Assembly: GCA_030847615.1 (NCBI GenBank)
Contig: JAUMIR010000001.1
Span: forward strand, 156,895,001-156,959,000
Origin: Gambelia wislizenii
Taxonomy: Eukaryota; Chordata; Lepidosauria; Squamata; Crotaphytidae
Reading direction: 5' to 3'
Length of the DNA: 64,000 nt
The translations under genes and the position numbers were made by a program. Under the pieces are notes generated by a model. The model had not been told where the DNA came from. It searched no databases and saw only the letters and a program-made list of their open reading frames with translations. Each line of letters begins with the position of its first letter. Position 1 is the first letter of the stretch. Below are positions 11,001-23,000 of this stretch, piece by piece.

Positions 11001-14000
11001 GTTCCAGGACACCCGTGGATACCAAAATCCGTGAATTCTCAAGTCCCATTATATGCAATGGCATAGCAAAACGGTGTCCCTTATATAAGATGGCAAAATC
11101 AAGGTTTGCTTTTTGAAGTGTTATTTTTTAAAGAATATTTTCAAGCCGTGAATACTTACATCCGTGAATGCCAAATCCGTGAATATGGAGGGACAACTGT
11201 AAAGTGTGTTTAGATGAAGAGGAAAAATGTATTAGTGTTAGGATAGTTTTATCCTTGTATTAGTAAGAAAAGAGGGTTTTTTATTTTTATTTTTTTGCGT
11301 TATTGTTACGGCCTTTTGCAGTCGGGTGTATTTTTCAGTAGAATGGTCTTATTGGAATTAAAAAAAAAAAAATCCTAACCCCCCCCCAATCCCTTAAACC
11401 GGTCCTGCCTGCAGGAGAGTTGAAGGCTGAGAGAGAGAGAACTATTAGGGTGCCCAGGAGCCACAGGGTGAGCCATTCCCGCCCCAAGCCTCCCAGTAAA
11501 AAGGAAGAGAGAATGGGAAAGGTCCCGCTGCTGCGTTGTGTTATGGGAAGAGAGCGAGTGGGCCGAAACAGCGCCGCCGCCGCCGCCGCCGAGGGGGCTA
11601 ATGAATGAAGCGCGGCTGCTCGGTCCCTCCTTTAGAAACGCGCCTTTCTCCCCCCCCCCCGCCCCGCGTGGAGCCAAGGGGACGGTCACGTGGCGCCGCG
11701 GGTCACGTGAGAGAGGCCGGAAGAGCGAGCGAGCGAGGGAGGCGGGCCGGGCCCTGTGCAGCGCCTCTGGAGGGGGCTGGGAAGGGGCCGCGGGTGGTCC
11801 CCTCTCTCCAGGATGATGAAGTGGGTACGCTCGGGCGGAGACAGGTTGTGCCGGCGCCGAGCGGAGGCGCTGCGCAAGACCTGCCGCCAGTACCCGCTTT
11901 TTTGTTGCACCCTCCTGGGGCTCAGTGTGGCCACCCTCCTACTCAGCAGGTAATAAGGGGGGTGGGGTGTAGGGGGAGAGGCAAGTGCCCCCTGGGGTGG
12001 GTGGGAGTGGGCTGGCAGGCTCCTAGGGAAGGAAGAGCAGGACCGGTTTAAGGAATTTGGGGGGGGGGCTGCAATGCTTTATTTGGGGGGGGGGGCATAT
12101 GTTTAGTGTAAGCTAACTCAACCTAAGCTGTTAGCAGGACAGGATATTCAGATTATTGCTAATAATGTTTTTGCAGGAGATGGGTTACTAAGGGGCCCCC
12201 ACAATGATGGGGGCCCCTGTGGATGCTGACACCTCTGGTGCCTTAAACTGGCCCTGAGGAAAAGTGAAAATGGGAGAGGGCTCCTGTCCCTTTCATGGTT
12301 GTGTCCAAGTGAAAATTTCAGCAGGTGTTATTTCTCACACATTTATTTATTATTGTATTTATACCCCCCCCCCTTCAGCCACAAAGGCTGTCAGAGTGGC
12401 TTACAAATGGTCATTTCAACAGTTCCCTGCCTCAGGCTTACAATCTAAATAAGACATGACACTTAAGGAAAAGGGAATGGCAGTGAGGGTAGGGATTAAA
12501 TCTAGCAGATACTAAGGGGGGACCCATACATACTACACAAATACCAGTTGTCCCTCCGTATCCATGGATTTGGTATCCATGGATCTAAGTATTCACGGCT
12601 TGAAAATATTCTTTAAAAAAATAATACTCCAAAAAGCAAACCTTGATTTTGCCATCTTATAGAAGGAATACCATTTTGCTATGCCATTGCATATAATGGG
12701 ACTTGAGTATTCACGGATTTCGGTATCCACGGGGGTCCTGGAACCAAACCCCAGCAAATGTGAAGGGACAACTGTAATCCAGTTTTAAACTGGATTATTT
12801 GCCATGGCTCCTTCCTGTAGAATCTTGGGATTTGTAGTTTTACAAGGCCTTTAGCCTTCTCTGCCAAAGAATGCTGGGGCTTCACCAAACTGCAAATCCC
12901 AGGATTCCATAGGAAGGAGCCATGGCAAATAATCCCGTTTCAGCCTGGATTATTTCTCTAGTGTGGGTGCCCCTTTAGAGACACCTGTTTAAATTTCCTC
13001 CTCGACACAATCATTAAAGAAAAACATATTCTAGGCAGCCGTTCTGGCCAGACAGCAAAATAAAACACAAAATCCATAATACAACAGTACCTTTATTAGC
13101 CAGCCAAAATGCACACAATACATCATGCAAACTTTCAAAGTTCCCTGGCTTCTTCATCAGGCAAGAGATGTTAAAAAAATTATATAGGAGGAAGATAAAC
13201 TGTTTGGAGTCACAGGCCCTATATTTAGTATGGGATGTGGCCTCTGCTGTAGTTGAGAGAGGAGCCCTCTCCAGTTTGAAATCTAGCAATCCTATGGGGA
13301 GTGGCTCTTTTGGTATCGGGTGCAGAGTTTTGGTACAGCAGTCTTCCCCACCCCCAGCCAGGTATCCTAAATACCCTAAAGGCACCAGATCCTATTTGAT
13401 CTTGGAAGCTAAGCAGGCGCAGCCTGGTTAGTGCTTGGTTGGGAGACCACCACGAATACCAGGTGCTGTAGGCTATATTTCAGAAGGAGGAACTGGCAAA
13501 GCCATCTAATCTCTTGCGTATGCCTTACCTCAGAAAACCCTATGAAATTCATAGGGTCGCTGTAAGTTGACAGGCAACTTGAAGGTGCGCACACACAGCC
13601 ATATTGTACAGTACTGCTTTTGCAAAATCTACAGAAAAGTCAGGTTTTATTTGGCCTATGTTTTTGTGGATGGTTACAGCTCACAAAAATGAACAGATGC
13701 AGGGTTGCCTCTGCCAAATATCAGATCCCTCTCAACCTACTAATTATATCCTCCGCTTACTCATCCTTCCATATAATTTGCCAGTGCAGGCAAGGCACAA
13801 TGTATCTATGTAGCAGTAGAGTGGGTATGAATGAAAGGGGTGTCAGAAGGTATGCTATGATGTTGAAAGAAATGGTACAACAACAATCAGTTACCTGTTC
13901 TAGCAGAGGAAGGCAAGATGCAAATTAATAAATAGGTGGGTTATCATTCTCAGCTTCTAAGAGGAGTTAAGTTACTTTTTAAAAGGAGAAGTTTTCAGTA

Positions 14001-17000
14001 AAACATTCCAAACCACAGCAATAATGTAAGGAGAATAAATAACACTAACAGCACTGCCTTGTTTTCTGTTTAGAGCAGGATTACTGTGGAACACAGCTTA
14101 AAATACAAAGACACTTTTTGTCCCTGAGGTTGAATTCCTGAAGATAATCATATTCATTTTAGCTTCAATTACTAATTTCCATTTGCATCAACTGGAAAGA
14201 ATTACAGTCAGCCCTCCATTTTCACAGGGGTTAGGGGCACAAGACCCCTGTGAAAATTTAAAAATTGTGAATATAAATAAAAACTGCAAATGCTGGTTTG
14301 TTTGTTTTTACCTGAGAAAACACTTCTGTAGGAGTCTCTAGGTCCTCTAGCACAACTCAGTGTCAACCTCTGGCAGAAGCTGACCATAGAATTGCACCGG
14401 AAGACCTAGAGATTCCTAGACAAGTGTTATCTTGATGAATCTTTAGGTCCTTCAGTGTGACTCTATGGCCCAGTTCTAACAGAAGGTTGATCATAGTATC
14501 ATGCTGGAGGACCTACAAATGCCTAGAGAGAACATATTAATCAAAACATTGAGGTCAGGTAAGCCTTGTATAAGTACGGTAGACAAAAAACATTTTCAGC
14601 CTTCCAGAAACAAAGACTTCAAAACTTCTTCCAAAATGCAGCCAGATTTTTTTTTCTTTCACCAGCCTCCACCTTTCTTATGAGTTCCATTTTGGTGGCC
14701 AAACATGCTCTTGATCTGTGCTCCTTTTCTTTTAACATACTGGAGTGGAGCTGGTAAGGCAAGCTTATCTGCTCTCCCCCTTTTACTCTTCATGCATGCT
14801 CAGTAAGAGGTTCTGGAGGGAGCTGCTGTTTACTTTGCCTGTTGTAGGCAGGCACACACAACTACAGCCGGATTGGCAGAATCCCGCTTTTCCCCACCTT
14901 GAGCTTCATTGCATTGTTTATTATAGGCATGCTGCTGCAACCAGCACTGAACATCTGTGTTTTTCCAGTCCTTCCTCACCATGCTCCCAGTGCTGATCCT
15001 GTTAAAATCCTTCCAGCTAGACAGAGGATGAGGGAAAAGGGAGAGCTGGGCAGGTATAAAAAGACTTTTTAAAAAGGAGCTTCTTTGTCAGAGGCTTTGT
15101 TAACTTAGGTATGCCTGTATGGTTTGGGAATTTGGAGGTAATATGTAACTGTTTCATAGGGTGTTGGGAATCCAATTCTGGTGGTGAAACAAGGCATGCG
15201 GGGGTGACTGTCATTGCCTCTGATAGCAGCCACGGCATGGAATAGGGGCCAGATCATCTGTGGTTGGCTGCACAAATGGCTCCCAAGAGTCACAGGTAGC
15301 CCAACCTTAGTCTATAGCTTGGAAAGGATCAAAAGGTCCATTTTAAACACAATATTGAAAACAGTTGCACTCAGTGGAGCTTTAGTTTGTATTCTCCAGA
15401 TCTCTAGATGTTGGCTCTCCAGAAATTGTTGCATTTCAGCTCCCATGAACCTTAGCTGGTATAACAAGTGGTGAGGAATATAAACCTCTGGAAGGCAGTA
15501 CTTTGTACAACCTCTGCCATAGATGAACCCGGTGTAATTTGGGCTACATTTTCTTTTAAAACTAGAACACACAGGAGGAAATAAGAGGTATCATAGAGTT
15601 CTGGAATGGTGAGATAAAAGTGAGGAGAAAACTTCTCTCTGTTGTACTTCACTCAGTATATGCTAACTCTTTTAGTGGAATCAAAAGGTATTCTTCCAGT
15701 GATAGAACTTTTTTTGTCAGCCTGAAGGGAGGAGATGCTTATCCTTCCACAGAGTTTGCTCCAGAAGGTTGAAGAAGCTGCAGAGCTGACTTTCAGGAGC
15801 TGTAGGGTGAAAGAAAGGAAGGAAGTCTTGTGCCAGCTGGATTCCACTCATGCTTTTTCCTGGTTTCTACTCTTGTTTCTGTTACCACTCTGGACTTTAG
15901 CAGATTACTCCCCCTTAGCATTCTTTTGCTGGCATATTTTGTGGCGTTTCTATGCTGGCAAATGACACCCCCCGACCCACTTTTAGGAGCAACAGTGAGG
16001 CATCCTCGGCTGTAATGGAGCACGGACAGAGCTCTGTTTACTTCCAGGGTTGAGATCTCACCAATTCTTGTGAGAAGACGTTAGCATGGCAAATTCAAAA
16101 AATTAAGCAAGACAAAGACATAAAACATACACACAACCAGAGAAATGCAGTTTTAAAATTACAAGTAAACCAAGGAGGTTAAAAAAAAAGAGTGTTCCCT
16201 ACCTGGCTGTCCCAATCACACCCGAAAGTGTTCTGACAATTGACACTGTATTCACTGAGCACATTGGTGCGAAGAGTCAAATGAAAGCAATGCCAGCAAC
16301 AAAGCTCCAGGGGAGAGCTATTGATAGTTTGGCCCATCAATAAAATAGAATGGCTTTTTGACAGTACATGATTGCAAAAGGATGATATTGTATGGTATGC
16401 ACACCCTTTCACGATCATTAGGTGTAGTTATGACACCATATTTGCTGCATCTGATAAAGCCCTTTGACTCAGTATTGCATCAGTTTAGGATAGCACTTCA
16501 GTACTGAGTAAGAAATGGTTGTTTTGTTGAAAAAGTAGCAAGGGGTCACATAGATGATCAACAGTTGACAGTTCTTACCTGCTTCAATTATGCTTTAAAT
16601 TTAATGTAATGAATATTGTTGTATGAAAGTTGAATTTTGTACATGGTGCTCTTAATTGTTGTGTAAATTTTATACATAGTAGTATACATAGTATTGGATG
16701 TACTTTTTCAAAGTTGATAGAATATCATATTCTACATTTTGATTTTGAGTTGTAATTTTTTTCCTTTATTTTTTAGGTACCTTCACATTTTAATGATCTT
16801 CTGGTCATTTGTGGCAGGAGTTGTCACATTCTATTGTTCTTTAGGACCAGATTCCCTGTTACCAAATATTCTGTTTACAATAAAACATAAAACCAAGGTA
16901 ATGTGTAAATTCATTGATATCTTTTGATGCATCATTGGACATTAGCTAAATGTTTGTAGTTATGATCAGCATGCTGCAAGATTTATTTAGTTGTAATGGA

Positions 17001-20000
17001 CAGATCAACTAAAATGTCAGCTGTTTTTAGCTGTTGGTGTTGAAAGTTAAAAGTAGCCATAGTTTTTAAAAAGAGAGACTATTTGGTGAAATAAAATTTT
17101 GTGCAAGTAGATTTTTGGCCATGCTGTAGGACCTTGTCTTCCTTATAGCCTCCCCCACCGCACACTGTTTTGGAGGGTTCACCAAATTTGAGGGCTTACA
17201 TGACTGTGTGGGTAAGAGTTTCTTCTGTTAGTCATGATTATTCTGCTGCTACATGGACACTGTTAGGTTACTGTTGGGTGACATTTGAAATGTGGTTCTG
17301 GCATACTTTAGTCACTCGTTGTTTTATGTCTGATGGGGTGTGTGATGAAAGAGGGGGTTTGCCATGGGGCTTTCTACTTAGCTGAAGAAGTTGCCATCAA
17401 GCATAACTTGGTTACTAAAGGCAGATTTCACGTTTATTTTGTTAGCTGTGAGTATACTTGGGCCCCAAATCCTTATCTTTAGATACATGTGTCTTACATT
17501 TACCCTTTTCACCTTTCTGCTTTGGAATAATTTAACTCGGAAATGCATGTCATCAGTTATCTGTAAGCATCTTTCTGTTTAGCAGCAGGATTTGATTTTT
17601 TGGTGAAGAAAGGAATAGGCAAAAGCAGAATATGTTTGGAAGGGACAGACTGATTTCTTAAACATTTGAGTTGTGTTGCATGTGTAGATTTGTTGAACTT
17701 GCCAGCTCTCAAGAACTGTTTTAGTGGCAAAATACATAAATCTTTCACTTCACTGCCTTCATTTCAGTGCAACATTTATTATTATTTTAATTATCTATCT
17801 ATCTATTTACTGCATTTGTATCCCACCTTTTTCCCAAAATGGGATTCAAGGTGACTAATCACAATTTTTATTTATTTGGTTAGTTATTGAAGTATGTATA
17901 TCCTGCCCTACATCAAAACATCTCAGGATACAGTACAAACAAGTAAATACATTCTAAAACACTTTAAAATAGTCCCCAAAACCTTGTATATTATTTTTAT
18001 TACATATAATTAAAATGGCTAATGCAGAACTGTTCTCTTAGGATTCTGTAGAATGGAACTTTTCTTTCTTTGTTTCTTTTAGCAATTAGAACTGCAAGAA
18101 CCATATTCCCAGGAGTTCAGTTGTGATGTATGTGGTAACATCAAGTGTAATAGGCATAGGTAAGTTGGATATTCCTCATTTTAATCATACTTGTATATGT
18201 TGGGTAAAAATTAATAGAACACAACTTAGTATTCTTTCTGCTCTTTAACAGGCTTGCATTACTGCTAGAAAATTATCAGCCATGGCGAGACCTGAACGTT
18301 CCTTCTAAAGTTGATGCTTCTCTCTCAGAGGTAACTGTTTAACATTCCCCAGAATAGAAATCTCATAGTATTAATTCTAAAAAATATATACTCAGAATAA
18401 TCCTTGCTTTGAGTACCAGAAGGTTGTGTTTAACATTCTTCTAAGAATCATCCAAAATAGGTATTTCTTAATAGTTAGCATTTCTATCACATTTTCTCAA
18501 AGTGATTGTCTATCTCAGCTTCTTTCTTTCATTCACTCTCTTTTACAGTGTTCAGTTTTGTTTTGTTTTGTTTTTATAATAATTTAATCAGCTGGATAGG
18601 CCATTGGTTCCAACTTACCTTGCCATAATTCTAGCCACCTCTTTATCTACATTCTGGCACACGGAAGTCTGTGCACATGATAATCCCATAACTGCTCCAC
18701 GTTCTTTTTAGAAGTCTAGGTTTGAGCTTGTGGCTAGACCAGTGACGTGCAGTGCACACAGAAAACATATGCTCCTCAGTGCTTCTTCTGGGAATAAGCC
18801 ATCTCCATAGTTAGTCTCCTTTATTGTGAGCATGCAACTTGAATTATTCAGGGTGCATTGAGCAAGAGTTTTCTTCTCTCCCAGAAGTCAGAACTCCAGA
18901 TTTCTGTTGTGATAGTCTCCTCTGCTCTCTTGTTGTCTTTACCATGGGAGAGACCAATGTGCAAAAAACTGGGGAGCATGGCCACTGCTCTCGGAGTTAT
19001 AGCTAAAGAAAGTAATATTATTCTTCATGTCTTCTGACCTTGGCTGGGTTTTAAAAAGCTGGCACTGAGGTATGCATTCTAGGCATGATTGCTGTTAGCT
19101 CTCTTCCTGAGCATAAATCTAATATTTAATGTTTTATCTGATTGACTGCAGGTGTTTGAGCTGTTGCTGGATAACTTTGTTTATCCTTGGTACAGGTAAT
19201 ATTTTTGTGTTGTATTTCCATAAAATAAATAAAATATATGCTCTTGTCCAGAACAGTAGCCTAAATCTAGTTGTTAGTCCCAGTTAAAGTAGACCCATTG
19301 AATGATAAGTCACACCTTCTGTAAATTGATTCCTTGAGTCTATTCTAGTAATTGGAATTCGGTTGATATTTTTTAATCTTCTTTTAGTGCAGGGATGGTA
19401 ATTGTGCAATCCGTGAACCAGAAGTCCAGGGCAGCCCTTGAAGCCCAAGCTGACCCCCTCCCACAAAACCCTGGCACCTCTCCCGTTTTCATGGCCAGTT
19501 CCCCCCCCTCCCCCAATGATCCAGATCCCTTTTGTAGGACTTTTACAGGGAGGTCCCTTTAAAAAAGCATGTAACGGCCAGCTCCCCGCCCTCCCCCCCC
19601 CCCCACAATGACACAAAAGTAACACATCATCACTCCTGGTTGCCCAAAATGGCCTCTGCAGTGATATGCTCTAGAGGAGCTGAAGATGAAACAGTGCAGT
19701 CCTCTAGGCTCTGGAACATGGCCACCCTGCTTTAATGGTTATTTGGATCCTACATTAATCTGTGTGTGTATTTCTGCACATCCATTTTATCACTTGTGCC
19801 TCATTAGTTTGGAGGAATGTTCTTATATTTCGCTATCCAAACTGTTGCCTGTGTAGTGACATCTGGTTTTGTTTTGAAGGTTGCCTTTAGCTTTATTTTC
19901 ATGTGATTACATTTTTGATCCCCCGTTGTGTGATTGATTGTGTGATCTGCTGTGCTGAGCTAGTGGCTCACACAAGTCCCAATATAGCTCTGGCTCCACC

Positions 20001-23000
20001 CCAGATGTAACTGTCAGTATGCCTGAATGTGGCCCACTCTTGCACAGATGTGCAACACATAGCATAGCAAAGGATGACATGAGTAAACACCAGCAAAAAC
20101 TTAGCATAAGCAGTTAAAGGGATTATAGCAAGGATGCAGTTCTGTCTGACAGTTGATTTGAATGTTGTAAAGAAGGGTATGATTTATTTGGGTTTTGTTC
20201 AGGAAAAAAAAAAACAGAATTCAGGTGTTCATGTCCAGTTGCTTCTCGTATCTTAAATTTATTCTTCTCCAAAAGTAACACTTGATGCGGACCAGGTTTA
20301 GCCTCATCATCTACTTGGTGTGCTGCAGGTAGATTCCAACGTGGGAGATGCTTCAAATGTACATTTTCCCCACCTGTGTTCTGCAGTGCACACTCTGCAA
20401 CAGCTGTTCTCGATCTTTGTCCTTCAGATGCTTTAGATTTTAATTGCCAGAGGTCCCAGCGAGCATGTCCAATGGTCATGAATTCTGGGTACTGAAATCT
20501 CAAACATCCGGGGGACCAAAATTTGAGGACCATTGCTCTCGAAGGCTATGCCATATGATTTTTTTGAAGATCTAAATTTTCTTTCATAAATTAAAACAAC
20601 TGGGGTGCCTGAAAACATTCACTTAAGATAATGGGTTGGAGCTAAACTAAATTAATTATATTCAGGTCCACCTGAACTCAGTGTAAAAGTTTGTCACAAC
20701 CCTTGATTCAGTAGGAACTGTGCAATTAGTCTGGATCCAAATGAATAGACTGTAGACTGTTCTTTTGGGGAACTGTGGAGTGTACTTTTAACTTTTGCAC
20801 ATGATAAGTTCCTAGGACTCAATGCTGTGTATTCAACCCCAGAGGGACACCAGAGGGAGCCTACATATACTACTTTGTGGTAAAACATTGTTAATACATG
20901 TTAAAGTTAGAGACCTTTGAAGTTTTTGGTTAACTGAATCAATTCATCCATGAAATGTTATGAAATACAAATGGGCAGTTTTTAGGTCTCATTACAAATT
21001 ATTATTTAACCCATAGAATGTAGTTGAAAAAAACTGAAAATTTATTCAGGTGATAATCTAGAAGTGGTATGGATGTTTTAGTATGTTGTACCCATTTATA
21101 AGTCTCTGATTTTTAGAAGAAGCTTTGACTTACAATTTTTGGTCTCTGTACGTTGCACACATAGAACCTTCCAGACCTGGTGATGGGGGTGAGGGCATGC
21201 TTTCCCATTGTTGTTGAAATTTTACTAGACTGATTTCAACAAGTCTATCAGTGACACTTGGAATAAGCAGAGATGTGGCTTTTCACAGATTCCCCATCCT
21301 CCCTCACTATCTGGATCCTTTAAAGCTGTGGGAAATGGAGAAGGAGTCTGCAGAAGAGGGGAGGAATTGCTGAAAAATGCATCTCTTCCCATTCTATTGA
21401 CAGAAGGTTCCACTGTTTCAGAGTTCGTTCCATCTTCACTGTTACCCCCATGGAATACATCCCATAATGGCTAAAGCATTTGGGATATTTCATGGTAAAT
21501 AAAAGTAACTGATATCTCAAGAAGCTAGTTGAGTATTAGACAGTTTAATAGAAATGCACCAGTATATCCTACAACATCACTAGGTCATGTCTTCTGGCCC
21601 AGTCCCCCCCCCCCCTGCACCCTTAACAGTGCACAGCTGCGCCGAGGGATAGAAGTCTGTTCTGCTGCTGATAAGGGTTCAGGGGGATGACATTTCTAGC
21701 CTCTTCCTGCCAGCAAGTGATGCTGTAACATAGGACTCTGTTTCAGTTCCTCATTGCAGCTTTGTTAGTTGGTGGGATGTGTGGAAACATCATTCTCTTT
21801 GTGCCCCAATAGCTAACTGAATAGCCCTCCATCACTCAGTGTGGTTTCTAGCTGTCAAGGTAGGTTTGAGGGGAGGGGGCATTTCTGATTGTGGCAACAG
21901 TGAATACAGAACAGTTATGGATCTGTAACTCTAGGTTTCAGATCTGTAATTTCAACACAGAATGACAGCTGTGGCTATTCACAAATTTTGCACAGGAACT
22001 TTGTAGAAAAATAGACCAAAATAAAATATGCTTTGAAAGTAAATGACCACAAAAAATGCAATATAAATGGATATAATTATAAAAAATTACAGAAGAGAGA
22101 ACAGGGTAAACAGAATACAATGACCTTAAAACATATACTTCTATACTGGGGTGTGCAAAGTGTAACACCCCCCTCCGAAGCCCTTAAACCCACCAGATGC
22201 TCTCCCCCCCCCACCCCCCTAAAATTGTGAGACTGCGAGAGACTGTGAACATGTGGCAAGGCTTGCAAAGTCCCTAATAAAAATGGTGTAGGCTGCCTTG
22301 CAAAGAAACCTCGCTGCCTTGAAGGCATCCATGGTGGCTTGAATCTGTAGACAGCAATATATTAATTACTCCTTACTATATTTTTTATAATATTTGATGT
22401 TCACACCTTATTTCTGTATACAAGTGTGTGTTTTTGTAGCCTTAGTATTCAGTCTGTCCTATTCTCTCTTCTATAATTATGTTTTTATAATTGCAGTCGG
22501 ACCCCTATATCATGAGGGTTTGGTTCCCAGACTTACTGTGGATAACAGAAACCGCTTATAAGAACAAACCCTATTAAAATACAGGACTTCCAGTAAAAAA
22601 AAATATACCATAGAGTTGTACTGGAGGACCTAAAAGATGCCTGGAGACAGCATCTCTCTAGGCATTTTCCAGCGTGACTGTATGGTATGTGTCTCCTATT
22701 TTGCATCCTGTGGAAAACTGAAACCTTGGATATTGGTTCTGTGGATACAGGGGTCTGACTATATATTCAGTTACATTAGATGTTATGCAAGTTGTACACT
22801 TTCAAAACAATTCATTTTGGTTTGATGTCTGACTGCTGCCTTTGTGTGTTATTTGAAGAAAAGTACAGGTTGCCCCCCCCCCCCCGATATCTGCAGGGGA
22901 TACATTCCCAGACTTACCGCGGGTACCTGAAACCACGTATAATATAATGAACTGCCATGAATACCATAGAATTGTGTTGGAGGATCTAGAAAATCCCTAG

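Noticed and set aside
7913..11949. Exon 1 duplication as a false assembly duplication of two haplotypes
   Set aside because: Haplotype copies would match over kilobases. Here only the exon, promoter motifs and a short intron start are similar, while the flanks differ completely. Long reads would still be the final test.
10716..12264. Exon 1b carried in as cargo of a composite hAT transposon
   Set aside because: Each flanking hAT element has its own 8-bp target duplication (CCTGCAGG twice; AGGAAGAG/AGGAAAAG), so each inserted separately next to an existing exon. A composite would show one duplication around the whole unit.
13381..13475. 5S ribosomal RNA gene
   Set aside because: The 5S-like part is diverged, followed by a SINE tail rather than a T-run terminator, and a second copy with the same tail occurs at 57343.
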